55,201 nucleotides of DNA from XYA12-FULL-58-9 sp001798605 (GCA_036736205.1 DAINMX010000011.1:1-55201); one strand, 5' to 3'; numbered from the stretch's first letter, positions 16,459 to 25,628 are shown. Notes: a model not told the origin generated them from the sequence alone. Numbers and translations: made by a program.

Positions 16459-17769
16459 TTACCAGGTCAGTTGGCCGATGCCATGTGTGAAAAGGCAAGC
16501 AATAGCCCGGAAGAGGTACTCGAGCTCTCCGACTTGGGGATGCAGGGTCGGCTGGGCAATATGGGGTTGGTCCGCCAGTGCCTCGTTGACATAGGTCGTC
16601 AGGGCAGATCTGGGCCCACACTCAATGAAGATGCGAACGTCATTCTCGTAGAGAGTTTCGATTGCCTTTTGGACGTGTATGGGGTCGACGAGTTGACGGA
16701 CGAGATCATTACGCACCACCTGGTGTTCCAAGACCTGCATGGAGTGTCCGGTGATACTGGAGACGAGATCGCATTGCAGAGGCCGGAAGGACAGAGCATC
16801 GACGGTTCGTCGGTAGCGGTCTGTTGCCCCAGCGATGAGCTTGGAGTGATAGGCGTGGGAGATGGGAATCGGGACGGCCCTGACGCCGATTTTCCGGCAC
16901 CGCTCGAGAAGTGAATCCACCACCTTCGTCGAGACCGAGAGGATGTAGGCGGTTGGACAGTTGTACGCGGCAATGACGGCATAACCTCCCAGATGAGAGG
17001 TGAGCTCCTCCGCCATTTCTGCAGTGCACATGACCGAGATCATTCTTCCTCGATCTATGCACGGCAAAGCCATCAATGCTTGATTGCGCTGCCAAACCAC
17101 CTCGAGTCCTTCTTCAATGGACAACAGGCCACTCGCCACCAAAGCCGAGATATCGGCGATGCTCTGTCCCATGACAGCATCAAATCGGCAGCCGTATTGT
17201 CCGAGAACCTCGAACAGCGCGATGTTCACTGCAAACAAGGCACAGGGGATGTCTTCATCTTGCTCTACGTAGGATTCGACGTCATCCACCCAGAAAGTGG
17301 GTCGAAGGTCGCGACCAGTTAGTTCCTGGTAGGCGAGGTCGATTCTGCTGAGCGTCTCCTCCAATTTTGGAAAGTAGGATGCGGCTTCGCGAAGCATGTT
17401 TGGGTACTGCATGCCTTGACCGGGAAAGATTGCTGCGACGCGTGGGGGTGGGCCGCCCATCAACGTGTACACGCCTTGACTGCGCAAAAACCCCAGGTCG
17501 TGATTACCTCGGATCGCCATGGCCAACAGTTGCTGTCGGCGTGTTAGCTCAGCATGGGTTTGTGCGACAATAGCCACGCGGGCGGTCGCAACTCTGGGGT
17601 CAGAAGCGACCTGGGTTGCCGCGAGCTCTTCGAGATATGAGTCTTGTCCCAGACCCGTTGTTCGCTCTGTCAACTCTCCAAGCTCATCCGCGCAGGATCT
17701 CAGATCGTTGGCTAGAGCCACCGCGATAGGAAGGATCGGGGCGCCATCCGACTCGTTTGTTGTTGACAT
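16459..17769 (-). CDS. Stand-alone PKS-type acyltransferase with KS-AT linker
   Basis: 436 residues. Residues about 15-105 resemble the linker that joins ketosynthase to acyltransferase in modular PKS (LRSCADELGEL, then VATARVAIVAQTHAEL). The AT domain follows: FPGQGMQ at 115-121, nucleophile motif G201-Q-S203 where most have GHS, and ISHAYHS with His305 and catalytic His308, an HAYH variant of the malonyl-type HAFH signature. It ends just after the AT fold, with no KS, KR or carrier domain. The natural role is to load malonyl- or a similar extender unit onto a carrier protein, so it may act in trans. The Gln next to the nucleophile is unusual. A phosphopantetheinyl transferase lies at 10256. 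The downstream pair of genes converges on it. Confidence 0.85.
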   Translation of the reverse strand: MSTTNESDGAPILPIAVALANDLRSCADELGELTERTTGLGQDSYLEELAATQVASDPRVATARVAIVAQTHAELTRRQQLLAMAIRGNHDLGFLRSQGVYTLMGGPPPRVAAIFPGQGMQYPNMLREAASYFPKLEETLSRIDLAYQELTGRDLRPTFWVDDVESYVEQDEDIPCALFAVNIALFEVLGQYGCRFDAVMGQSIADISALVASGLLSIEEGLEVVWQRNQALMALPCIDRGRMISVMCTAEMAEELTSHLGGYAVIAAYNCPTAYILSVSTKVVDSLLERCRKIGVRAVPIPISHAYHSKLIAGATDRYRRTVDALSFRPLQCDLVSSITGHSMQVLEHQVVRNDLVRQLVDPIHVQKAIETLYENDVRIFIECGPRSALTTYVNEALADQPHIAQPTLHPQVGELEYLFRAIACLFTHGIGQLTW

Positions 17770-17817
17770 GGGAGATCTCGACTGTTCGTGGCGGTTCGGG
17801 CTAGCACAAAGTTGTCA

Positions 17818-18195
17818 TCAATAGGAATGGGTGCCCAACACCACCGGAATGCCGAATTTCTTCTCCAGTGTGGTCTTAGGTTCGTCGAAGTCTATCGGAC
17901 ACTGCGCGGTTTCCATTGCAATCTTCATGCACGTGCCCAGATGGAGAGTCTCGACCGAGGCTCTTGGATCCGTCTGCAGCAGAGAATCGCAATTTTGGCC
18001 ATGAGAACCTCCCGCTTGGCATTTCATCTTTGGATGTGACGCAGCATTGCATGACATATGCCATTCGCCAATGATGCTGCCCATGGTACAGGTTACCAGG
18101 TGAAGCTGCCGTCCGCGCGGTCTTTCGCCGCAGATGGGTTTTGCTGCACAGGGAGCAAAGAGCAAAAGGCCGATGGTAGGTATGCGATGTTGCAT
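17818..18195 (-). CDS. Hypothetical Cys-rich small exported protein
   Basis: 125 residues from ATG 18195; the frame is open to 18231. Residues 1-20 look like a weak signal peptide (MQHRIPTIGLLLFAPCAAKP), and the rest contains scattered Cys (CGERPRG, VTCTMG, MSCNA, KCQAGG, QNCDS, GTCMK, QCPID) with no family I recognise. No Shine-Dalgarno supports either start. It lies 48 bases upstream of the acyltransferase on the same strand and downstream of the Hsp70 gene. It may be a genuine small secreted protein, or a chance frame. Confidence 0.45.
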   Translation of the reverse strand: MQHRIPTIGLLLFAPCAAKPICGERPRGRQLHLVTCTMGSIIGEWHMSCNAASHPKMKCQAGGSHGQNCDSLLQTDPRASVETLHLGTCMKIAMETAQCPIDFDEPKTTLEKKFGIPVVLGTHSY

Positions 18196-18346
18196 CAATA
18201 TCACCGGACAAAGTTGCAGAACTGCAATCATGTGGCGTCACACAACTCCGACCCACGAGGGGTGTGCCCAAGTTCTCGTTAGCGCTGGGCCGGGTTATTC
18301 CCGAGATGTACGGCCGCGGTTCATTTCGTGCAACGAGAGGCTGAAA

Positions 18347-19480
18347 TCACCGGCCATTGCGGGCACTCTCCAGACCCATTACCGCTGCGCCCATGGCCAC
18401 GACACGATTGGCCGGTAGTGTCGTGAGCAGTTGGCTGCCAAAGTGCTCGCGAACTCGGTGCCGAACGATGGGTAGAAACGTCATACCGCCAACCATGAGA
18501 ATGCCATCGAGATCCTTGGGCAAGACGCCGACCAGATTGGTTGCGTTGTCACAAATCGCAAGAGTCCTGTCGATCAAGGGTTTGACGAGCTCGTTTAGGA
18601 GCTCTCTTTTGATGGACAAGGTCTTGTCGCGGAGAACCTCGTCCACGGGCGACAGGTTGATTGAGGTTTCATCGGTGATTGACAGCCGCACCTTGGCTTG
18701 CTCGCAGATGAATCGCAGCACCTGGCGGCTCTTGGTGTTGGTGGTAACGTCCCAACGAAATTGCGACAAGATCTCACTACAGGCCCAGTCGGTGAGCTTG
18801 TGGTCCAAGTCATCGCCACCGAGGTAGGAATCGCCGGCCGTGGATTGAATCCGTGGGCACCCTTTGTCCCACCGAACAACCGCGGCGTCGAACGTTCCTC
18901 CACCGAAATCGTAGACCAGAAGCATGCGGGAGGCCGACTCTTGCCAAAGGTACGCCAGTGTCGCTGCCGCCGGCTCGCTGATCACTTCGGCATCGAGGAA
19001 TCCCGCCTGCGTCGCAGCGCTCAGGGTGGCGTCGCGTTGCCGCGCGTCGGCGGATTCGGGAATGGCGATGACAATTTGACCTATGGCCTTCGACGTAATC
19101 GACGAAAATGCTCGCGCGTGGGCAAGGAAGAATTCGGAGACCTGCACAGCCGTGAGCTTGCCGGCACGGGTGACAAATCGGGGATAGCCATCTTTGTCCC
19201 GTTCGAGCTCAAAGGGGTATTGACGGCGAAACGCGGCAACGTCCGGGGATGGCCACGATTTGCCGAGAATCCTTTTTACAGAATGAAGCGTGTTCGCCGG
19301 ATCGATCAACATTCGGCCACGTGCAGACTTGCCGATTTGTGTCTTGCCATGCGGAGTAAATGCAACGACGGAGGGAATGATGTCCTCACCCTCGTCGTCC
19401 TGGAGAACCTGCAACCGCATCGGTTCCGCATAGGCGAAGACCGACGTGCACGTGCCAAAATCGATACCCAAAGAACTCAT
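18347..19480 (-). CDS. Hsp70-family ATPase lacking the substrate-binding domain
   Basis: 377 residues from ATG 19480, with AAGG a few bases upstream; the preceding ATG at 19483 is equally possible. All actin/Hsp70 ATPase blocks are present: phosphate-1 GIDFGTCTSV, connect-1 region (ISEPAAATLAY), phosphate-2 VYDFGGGTFDAAVV, GGDDLDHKL and adenosine motif ILMVGGMTFLPIV. The protein ends right after the nucleotide-binding domain, so the beta-sandwich and lid that hold client peptides are missing. It may work as a regulatory ATPase or with a separate partner. It is downstream of tRNA-Gly but separated by a terminator, so it has its own promoter. Confidence 0.9.
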   Translation of the reverse strand: MSSLGIDFGTCTSVFAYAEPMRLQVLQDDEGEDIIPSVVAFTPHGKTQIGKSARGRMLIDPANTLHSVKRILGKSWPSPDVAAFRRQYPFELERDKDGYPRFVTRAGKLTAVQVSEFFLAHARAFSSITSKAIGQIVIAIPESADARQRDATLSAATQAGFLDAEVISEPAAATLAYLWQESASRMLLVYDFGGGTFDAAVVRWDKGCPRIQSTAGDSYLGGDDLDHKLTDWACSEILSQFRWDVTTNTKSRQVLRFICEQAKVRLSITDETSINLSPVDEVLRDKTLSIKRELLNELVKPLIDRTLAICDNATNLVGVLPKDLDGILMVGGMTFLPIVRHRVREHFGSQLLTTLPANRVVAMGAAVMGLESARNGR

Positions 19481-19641
19481 CATGCCTTCATTTCGAGCCG
19501 GTGCCTTGCTCAACCTGTCACGGGTACGACGGACGAGCAACAGGAATTCGCGATGTGTGGTTGCACCATCATGCAGTTTGGCGCGTCGCCAACGGTGTCA
19601 AACCCCAAAAGCAAAGGATGGCTCGGTGCTCAAACACCAAA

Positions 19642-19678
19642 ATGAAAAACGCCGGGTCAGCCTCTCAGCAAACCCGGC
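19642..19678 (-). terminator. Rho-independent terminator after tRNA-Gly
   Basis: On the minus strand a 7-base-pair stem (GCCGGGT paired with ACCCGGC, 19651-19657 and 19672-19678) with a 14-base loop is followed by GTTTTTCATTTTG. It begins 18 bases after the tRNA CCA end. This is a classical intrinsic terminator. Confidence 0.85.
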
Positions 19679-19695
19679 ATTCCTGCTGTCAATTT

Positions 19696-19770
<75 letters not shown>

Positions 19771-19783
19771 TCAGGGAGCGACT

Positions 19784-19812
19784 TCTTTACATATTTTGAT
19801 CGTGATGATCAA
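19784..19812 (-). promoter_or_regulatory. Putative tRNA-Gly promoter overlapping a palindrome
   Basis: On the minus strand TTGATC (19812-19807), a 17-base spacer and TAAAGA (19789-19784) would start transcription about 7 bases before the tRNA. The -35 hexamer is half of a perfect palindrome TTGATC-GTGAT-GATCAA (19796-19812). The -10 match is poor, so confidence is modest. Confidence 0.35.
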
Positions 19813-19970
19813 GAGGAAAAATGTTCCTTACTTTGTTCCTGCTTCTTGGGATCAGGTCGGTGGGGGTCAACACGCTGTGGCCGGGCCGCACCCATGCCTT
19901 CCCAGGCAGCAACGAACCGATGTATGTACTATGTTTGACAAACGCCGCAGCTGCCACAAGGAGGCGTCAG

Positions 19971-20312
19971 GTGAAACGGACGGCAATGTTGTGCCAAATG
20001 TCCCTGGTGCCCTTCTTTCTCAGCTTGGCGGTTGGTTTCAGCACATCGGCTTGGGCCGGTGGTCCTTGCGAACCCGATGACAAAGAAGAACAGCAAGCCT
20101 ATCGACAGCTGGTGAAGTGGCGCAAGACAGCTGGCGTCAAGCCCGAGAGTGATTTCAGTCGTTGCCGATTCTCCGCAAATCATGCGAGCAATTACTTGCC
20201 GATTCGTGGGGATCTTCCCCGCGACAAGGTCGCACTGTTGCAAATGCTCGACCGCGTGATCAAGACCCGCGATGAGAGTCTGCTCAAACCGGAGTTTCTG
20301 CGCGGTTTGTGA
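19971..20312 (+). CDS. Small exported protein of unknown function
   Basis: 113 residues from GTG 19971, which follows AAGGAGG with good spacing; the open frame extends further upstream but without signals. Residues 1-29 are a signal peptide (MLCQMSLVPFFLSLAVGF, cleavage near AWA). The mature part is short and hydrophilic with two Cys (GPCEPDD, SRCRF) that could form a disulfide, and ends in a Lys/Arg-rich helix. No family recognised. About 100 bases separate it from the vWA lipoprotein on the same strand. Confidence 0.65.
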   Translation: MKRTAMLCQMSLVPFFLSLAVGFSTSAWAGGPCEPDDKEEQQAYRQLVKWRKTAGVKPESDFSRCRFSANHASNYLPIRGDLPRDKVALLQMLDRVIKTRDESLLKPEFLRGL

Positions 20313-20409
20313 TTGTGCTTGTCAGGGGCTGCGACAGTGCGACAGTGAGTTGCGCGTGCAACATGTCGCCCGTTGAAGTAAAATCGAAGGGTTGCAGTTA
20401 GGAGGTCGC

Positions 20410-23400
20410 ATGCGCGTCCCTTTCTTCTTGATTCTTCTGATCTGGGGGCTCGTAGGCTGTGGCGGGCAGCTCTTTCTGCCCGAACCTCGGGAGTCGCGCG
20501 AAGATCAACCGTGCACGGTGTTCAACCCCGACGGTTTTTGTCGTGACGGTCTAGAGTGCTGCTCTGGCGTCTGCGATGGCACCTGTGACGCCTGGACTTG
20601 CTCCTGCGATCCTGAGCAGGCCTGTGTCGATGGCGGGTGTGTTGACATCAACTCCAACAATCGCTGCTCCGAATCCATTCCCGAGGGACTGTGCCCCCTG
20701 GGCGAGGTGTGTATCAACGGCAATTGCATACCCATTTCGGGGCTGTGCGGCTGTGAACCACCGGAGCTAGCCTGCGTTCTTGGCGAGTGTCGCACAATCA
20801 AATCTGGGGAAGAGTGTTCGAGTGCCAATCCACATGGGTTGTGTCGTGACGGTTTTGCCTGCGTGGATGGGGTGTGCATTCCTGCGAACAATGCCTGCTC
20901 CAGCGAGAATAACATTTGCAATGGTCTTTGCCCCAGTGGCTCGACCTGCACGGGCTGCCGTTGCACGCCCATCGAGCGGCCCTGTTCTTCACTTGTGCCG
21001 GACGGTCAGTGCCCGAGCTGTCAAGAATGTGTCGCGGGAGTGTGCGAGCAAATCTACTGTTCGGCGGAGGCACCAGCATGCGCATGCGCCAACGCGGACG
21101 AATATTGCAACGCTGGTACGTGCGAAAAGTTCCCCTGTGGTCCGAGCCACCTCGGCGGGTTCTGCCTTGACGGTGAGTTCTGCTGTGCCACGGGTGCATG
21201 CATCAACGATGGTGGCTGTTGCGCCACACCCGACTGCCCAGGGGGCAAGTGCAGTCTGTGTACGGGGGTTGGACTGTGTATTCACAATGATAGCTGTGTT
21301 TGCGATGACGACTGCCAGGATGGAAACCTATGCGCGGGGGGCGACTGCGTCCGCGATCTGCGTTGTCCGGACGGCGACGACGACTGTGCCCAAGGTGAGT
21401 ACTGTGATTCGACGACCCTGTGCCGACAAGGTGGCACCTGTGGCAGCGGTGATGACTGCATCCTGCAGGGGCTTACCGGCACATTTTGCTCGGAGGAGTG
21501 CGGCGAGTGCCTGCTCGATGGCAAGTGCTGCAAACCATCGGACTGTTCCGACCCTCAGTTTTGCAGCAGCCTCTACAATTGCTTGGACCCAGGAGCGTGC
21601 GACACCCGTGAGGATTGTCAACCTGGTTTCTCCTGCAGTCAGGGTACCTGTCAACCTGGTGGCGCTTCTTGCAGTGGAAATGGCGGCTCGAGTTGCGTTG
21701 CGGCCGGTGATGACACGTTCTGGTGTTGTCCAGCGGGCGTAACTTGTTGCGAACAGGGCGAGCATTGTGTCGATACCGACGATAACGACGTGCTCGACAC
21801 CTGCGTGCCCGACGGCCAATGTTTTGACGACGGCGATTGCCATCCGAGCTTTCACTGCGATGACTACGCATGTGAGCCCGATGACCCCTGCGCAGCCGTG
21901 GGCGAATGCCCATCAGGACTTTGCAGTGCAGGCGGATGCATCCCCGATGATGGGTTCTGTGCATCTGATCACGATTGCCGTACGGGTGAGGTGTGCAACG
22001 CCCTCTACCTCTGCGAGCCCGCGGTTGGCTGCGGCAATCAAGAGTTCGAAGCCACTGTTGTGCCGCCCAACATGCTCATTGTTCTGGACCGCTCGGGGAG
22101 CATGAACATCTGTGACGTCGCCAAGACCCCACCCTCACGCTGGTCCTCGGCCTTGACGGCCATTGACGAGGTCATCGCCAACAACCAGGAGGAGATTCGT
22201 TTTGGGCTGTCTACCTACCCGCATGTTTGTTCCAGTACCGACCTGTGTGATGCCGAATGCTGCCCAGACAATACCAACGGTTACGATTGTTGCGACAACA
22301 GTTATTCCTGTGCAGACAGCTCGCATTGTGGCGCGGGCAAAGTGGACGTGGCTGTCGGATTTACCAACGCTGGACAAACCGCGCAGCAGACCATTTCGGG
22401 GTCCCTTGGCACCAATTATCCCGGGGGCAATACGCCCACAGGATGGACTCTACGCAATATTGCGGCCGCTCGGGGGAGCTTCGGCCTGCCTGATCCCTCT
22501 GACCCCATAAACCGTGACAACTACATCATGTTGCTCACCGATGGTGACGGCAATTGCGCCAACAACACGAGCCTCGGTGTGTGTGACTCATACACTGGGG
22601 AAATCAACAGTATCAATTGTGCGGCCCACCACATGGCCACCGCCAGTCCTCCCATTCGAACTTTTGTGGTCGGCTTTGTCGGGGGCAGTGCTGGCAATCT
22701 CAACTGCCATGCCGTCAACGGGGGTGTGTCCCGTTGTCCCACGAGCGCTGAGCACTGCGCTCTCTTTGCCACGGGCGGTGAAACGGCGTGTACGGCGAGC
22801 CATTGCTCCTGGGACGGCAGCGCTTGCGGGGCTGACGACAACTATTGTGCTCAATTCACCACTCTGGGCAAAGGAGCCTGCGAGAATGCTCTACCTTGCT
22901 CCTGGAACGGCAGCAGTGCCTGCGTCGGAGATCCCGGCGTATGCAGCGCCTTGACTGTCGGTGGTCGCACTGCCTGTCGTGCGGCCCAGTGTTTCTGGCA
23001 AAGTCCCGTTTGTATTCCCCTCGACCCCGACCACTGCGACACCACCACGGTGAACTGTTTTTACCGCGCCGAGAACGCCGAGGATCTGTCGGCGACCTTT
23101 GCAACCATTGCCGGCCAAATTGCGTCTTGTTCCTATTCCCTCGACCAGATCCCGCCGGAGCCCGATGCCCTGTTCGTCTATTTCTATCACAAGTGTGAAG
23201 AGGTCACTGGGGGCGAGACCGCCTGCAATCTTGTCCCCGGGTGCAACTGGGCGGGGAGCGCTTGCGCCGGCAACCCGGCTCGCATCGAACGGGATCGCAG
23301 TCGCACGGATAACTGGGACTACGATGTCGTGAGCAATCAGATCATCTTCTCTGGCAATGCCTGCAACATCGTCAAGGGTGGTGTGGTGACGCCGGTGGTG

Positions 23401-23433
23401 ATTCTGGGGTGTTGTGAGGGCGGCGAGTGCTGA
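20410..23433 (+). CDS. Giant Cys-rich lipoprotein with interrupted von Willebrand A domain
   Basis: 1007 residues from ATG 20410 with AGGAGG directly upstream. Residues 1-17 are a lipoprotein signal (LIWGLVGC, Cys17). Residues 18-550 are densely packed with Cys in repeating patterns such as CxDGxCV and CSxGxC, like adhesive or EGF-like repeats of myxobacterial surface proteins. A vWA domain begins at about 553 with the metal-site motif D560-R-S-G-S and FGLSTYP; it later contains MLLTDGD and FVVGFVGG. Four Cys modules of about 30 residues (pattern AC....C.W.GSAC) are inserted late in the vWA region. vWA domains bind proteins through a divalent metal, so an adhesion role on the cell surface is likely but inferred. 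Confidence 0.85.
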   Translation: MRVPFFLILLIWGLVGCGGQLFLPEPRESREDQPCTVFNPDGFCRDGLECCSGVCDGTCDAWTCSCDPEQACVDGGCVDINSNNRCSESIPEGLCPLGEVCINGNCIPISGLCGCEPPELACVLGECRTIKSGEECSSANPHGLCRDGFACVDGVCIPANNACSSENNICNGLCPSGSTCTGCRCTPIERPCSSLVPDGQCPSCQECVAGVCEQIYCSAEAPACACANADEYCNAGTCEKFPCGPSHLGGFCLDGEFCCATGACINDGGCCATPDCPGGKCSLCTGVGLCIHNDSCVCDDDCQDGNLCAGGDCVRDLRCPDGDDDCAQGEYCDSTTLCRQGGTCGSGDDCILQGLTGTFCSEECGECLLDGKCCKPSDCSDPQFCSSLYNCLDPGACDTREDCQPGFSCSQGTCQPGGASCSGNGGSSCVAAGDDTFWCCPAGVTCCEQGEHCVDTDDNDVLDTCVPDGQCFDDGDCHPSFHCDDYACEPDDPCAAVGECPSGLCSAGGCIPDDGFCASDHDCRTGEVCNALYLCEPAVGCGNQEFEATVVPPNMLIVLDRSGSMNICDVAKTPPSRWSSALTAIDEVIANNQEEIRFGLSTYPHVCSSTDLCDAECCPDNTNGYDCCDNSYSCADSSHCGAGKVDVAVGFTNAGQTAQQTISGSLGTNYPGGNTPTGWTLRNIAAARGSFGLPDPSDPINRDNYIMLLTDGDGNCANNTSLGVCDSYTGEINSINCAAHHMATASPPIRTFVVGFVGGSAGNLNCHAVNGGVSRCPTSAEHCALFATGGETACTASHCSWDGSACGADDNYCAQFTTLGKGACENALPCSWNGSSACVGDPGVCSALTVGGRTACRAAQCFWQSPVCIPLDPDHCDTTTVNCFYRAENAEDLSATFATIAGQIASCSYSLDQIPPEPDALFVYFYHKCEEVTGGETACNLVPGCNWAGSACAGNPARIERDRSRTDNWDYDVVSNQIIFSGNACNIVKGGVVTPVVILGCCEGGEC
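22752..23280 (+). repeat. Four Cys-module repeats inside the vWA lipoprotein gene
   Basis: Three adjacent copies (HCALFATGGETACTASHCSW, then CAQFTTLGKGACENALPCSW, then CSALTVGGRTACRAAQCFW) fall between about 22752 and 23027, and a fourth (CEEVTGGETACNLVPGCNW) near 23191-23280. Each is about 30 residues, with G..AC....C.W.GSAC as the core. The copies are separated by vWA sequence before the fourth. Confidence 0.75.
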
Positions 23434-23493
23434 ACGGTCTGAATCTTTGCGTCGAGGCGTCCGCTCCTCTTCATTTAATGAGATGACGAGGAC

Positions 23494-24126
23494 ATGAGCA
23501 CCAAGAAGCTGATCTGTTTCGACCTCGGTGGCGTCATCGTTCGGATCTGTCGCACCTGGCAGGAGGCCTGTGTCCACGCCGAGGTGCCGGTGCGCTCCGA
23601 GCTCGCCAGCAAGCGAGCGACGGTGGTCGAGCACTACCAACGACTGCACGTGGGCGCGATCGATTTGCCGACCTATGCCCGGCAGCTGTCGTTGGCGGTG
23701 GATGGCCTCTACAGCGCGGAGGAGATCACCGCGGTCCACCATGCCTGGTTGCTCGAACCCTACCCAGGTATGCTCGAAGTGGTCGAGGCTGTGCATTTGG
23801 CAGGTCATGCCACGGCGTTGTTATCGAACTCCAACCTTGCCCATTGGCGGGTGGTGGAGAGCCTGCCGGTGCTCAAAGCGTTGGGGCAACACTTCTTGTC
23901 CCACGAGATCGGCCACCTCAAGCCCGCCATGCAAGCCTACCGGGCGGTGGAAGAGGGCACTGGGGTGTCGCCAGAAGCCATTGTGTTTTTCGACGACACT
24001 CCCGAGAACATCCGCGCGGCACAAGCGAGGGGTTGGCAAGCTATTCTCATTGATCCACGCGAGCCAACCGCACCGCAGATACAGGAAGGCTTTGTGCGGC
24101 AGGGTGTGCTCGTGGATTCGGGTTAG
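23494..24126 (+). CDS. HAD-superfamily phosphatase, YihX type
   Basis: 210 residues, cytoplasmic. Nucleophile motif FDLGGVI at 9-15 has the catalytic Asp, with Gly instead of the second Asp, as is normal in the YihX/epoxide-hydrolase-like subgroup. Motif II is LLSNSN and motif IV FFDDTPENI, where two Asp bind Mg2+; the Lys is in GHLKPAM. YihX hydrolyses alpha-D-glucose 1-phosphate, but substrates of this group vary. Its RBS GAGGA precedes ATG 23494. Its stop overlaps that of the SLC13 gene on the other strand by 4 bases. Confidence 0.85.
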   Translation: MSTKKLICFDLGGVIVRICRTWQEACVHAEVPVRSELASKRATVVEHYQRLHVGAIDLPTYARQLSLAVDGLYSAEEITAVHHAWLLEPYPGMLEVVEAVHLAGHATALLSNSNLAHWRVVESLPVLKALGQHFLSHEIGHLKPAMQAYRAVEEGTGVSPEAIVFFDDTPENIRAAQARGWQAILIDPREPTAPQIQEGFVRQGVLVDSG

Positions 24127-25628
24127 CCGCCCGTGGTGATGAGGACGGGCATTCCCATGATGGGCCAGACGACCCAAACGAAAATCGCCAAAACCACCAT
24201 CAACATCAAGCTCGCCAGAAGCCCGCAGGTGAAGAACTCCCTCGCGGTGAAGAGTTTGCTGTTGTAAGCGATGGCATTGGGGGCAGCACCCACCAAAAGA
24301 AGAAATGGCATGCCGGCGGTGACAAGGCACGCGAACATCACGACTTCGTGGGCGACGCCCATGTATTCTGCCATCTTTAGGGCGACGGGAAGGACGATGG
24401 CGATGGCGGCGACGTTCATGATCAGGTTGGTCATCATCAAGACGAAGAAGGCAACACCGAGAATAAACACCATGGGGGCTGCACCTTGGAACATGGCGAG
24501 CCACAATACGGCGATCCATTGAGCAGCGCCGGTCTCCCAAAGGCAGAAGCCAATGCTCATGGCACCGCCGAACAGAAGGATGATGTTCCATGGGGTTCCC
24601 TCGAGGTCTTCGAGGGAGACGATCTTGAAGACGAAGAACAGCACCGTGGCCACCAGGATGACGGCAGTCTTGTCAAGAAAGGAGAGCTCCGCGGGAAACA
24701 GGGAGCGAGCGCACAGGGTGCAGATTACACCGACAACAATGGTGAGCGCGAGACTCTCGTTTTTGTTGATCGGGCCGAGGCTCGCGTAGAGCTTGCGGGC
24801 ACGGTCACGAAGGCCCGGGATCGTTTTGCGCTCAGGGCGATAGTACAACATGAAATAGGCCCACAACAGGAAGGTCAACGTGGCACCCAGGGGTAGCATG
24901 TAATAGGTGAGTTCGAAGAAGGTGATCGTCTTGCCGGTGATCTGGTTGTAGAAACCGAGGGCAACAGCTGCCCGCGCTGAGCCCAACAAGGTGACGATGC
25001 TGCCGGCACCGCAGATGAATGCCATACCGATGAACAGTCCCTTGCCAAATTTGGTCGGCTTGCCGTCCTCTTGGTAGAGCCCGTAGATGGCGAGGAACAA
25101 CGGATAGACCGTGGCGGCGACTGCGGTGTGGGCCATCACCAACGTTAGGGCAGAGGTCATAACGAAACAACCGAGGTAGATCATGCTGGTGCGCTCGCCA
25201 ACGAGCTCGAGCATCTTGTAGGCGAGTCTGCGGGTAAGACCCGTCTTGGTGAACACCATGCCTATGCTCAGCGAGCCGAAGATAAACCACACCGAAGGGT
25301 CCATGAAATCGCTGAACGCCACTCTGGCTGGTCGGATCAAAAACAGCGCTTGCGTGAGGCCGATGACGATGCTGGTGATGCCAATGGGGACCACTTCGGT
25401 GACCCACCAAGTGCCAGCCAAGAGAAACAGGGCGAGTGCAGCTTTGCCTTCGGGAGTGAGGACGAAACGCTTGCCATCGGGGTCAACCGCGTCGGAAAAT
25501 GGGGGGGCAAAGTAGACAGCGGCAAACAAGCCCAGTCCGAGCATGATGAAGAAGATGCGTTTCCAATCGAGGGGTACGGCTTGGATCAAACCTGGGGAGG
25601 TGATCTCGGCAGACATTTTCTCCACCAT
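24123..25628 (-). CDS. SLC13/DASS-family sodium-coupled dicarboxylate transporter
   Basis: 501 residues with about 11 to 12 membrane segments. It has the DASS fold landmarks: LLAGTWWVTEVVPIGITS early in the chain, and the conserved C-terminal MTNLIMNVAAIAIVLPVALK with a second VGAAPNAIAYNS, which is the SNT-type substrate and sodium site in this family (here MTN and APNA). Such proteins import succinate, malate, citrate or sulfate using Na+. ATG 25616 is an alternative start with GGAG just upstream. Located at the inner membrane. It converges with the HAD gene and is divergent from the K+ channel. Confidence 0.9.
   Translation of the reverse strand: MVEKMSAEITSPGLIQAVPLDWKRIFFIMLGLGLFAAVYFAPPFSDAVDPDGKRFVLTPEGKAALALFLLAGTWWVTEVVPIGITSIVIGLTQALFLIRPARVAFSDFMDPSVWFIFGSLSIGMVFTKTGLTRRLAYKMLELVGERTSMIYLGCFVMTSALTLVMAHTAVAATVYPLFLAIYGLYQEDGKPTKFGKGLFIGMAFICGAGSIVTLLGSARAAVALGFYNQITGKTITFFELTYYMLPLGATLTFLLWAYFMLYYRPERKTIPGLRDRARKLYASLGPINKNESLALTIVVGVICTLCARSLFPAELSFLDKTAVILVATVLFFVFKIVSLEDLEGTPWNIILLFGGAMSIGFCLWETGAAQWIAVLWLAMFQGAAPMVFILGVAFFVLMMTNLIMNVAAIAIVLPVALKMAEYMGVAHEVVMFACLVTAGMPFLLLVGAAPNAIAYNSKLFTAREFFTCGLLASLMLMVVLAIFVWVVWPIMGMPVLITTGG

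Noticed and set aside
16386..16462. Long-range complementarity between the ends of the nucleotidyltransferase and acyltransferase genes
   Set aside because: Only about six paired bases with a loop of some 60 bases and no T run; not a credible terminator.
19796..19812. Fnr box (TTGAT-N4-ATCAA)
   Set aside because: The spacer between TTGAT and ATCAA is 7 bases, not 4.
20331..20346. Two adjacent copies of an 8-base unit GCGACAGT
   Set aside because: Only two copies in non-coding DNA; too short to support a repeat or operator call.
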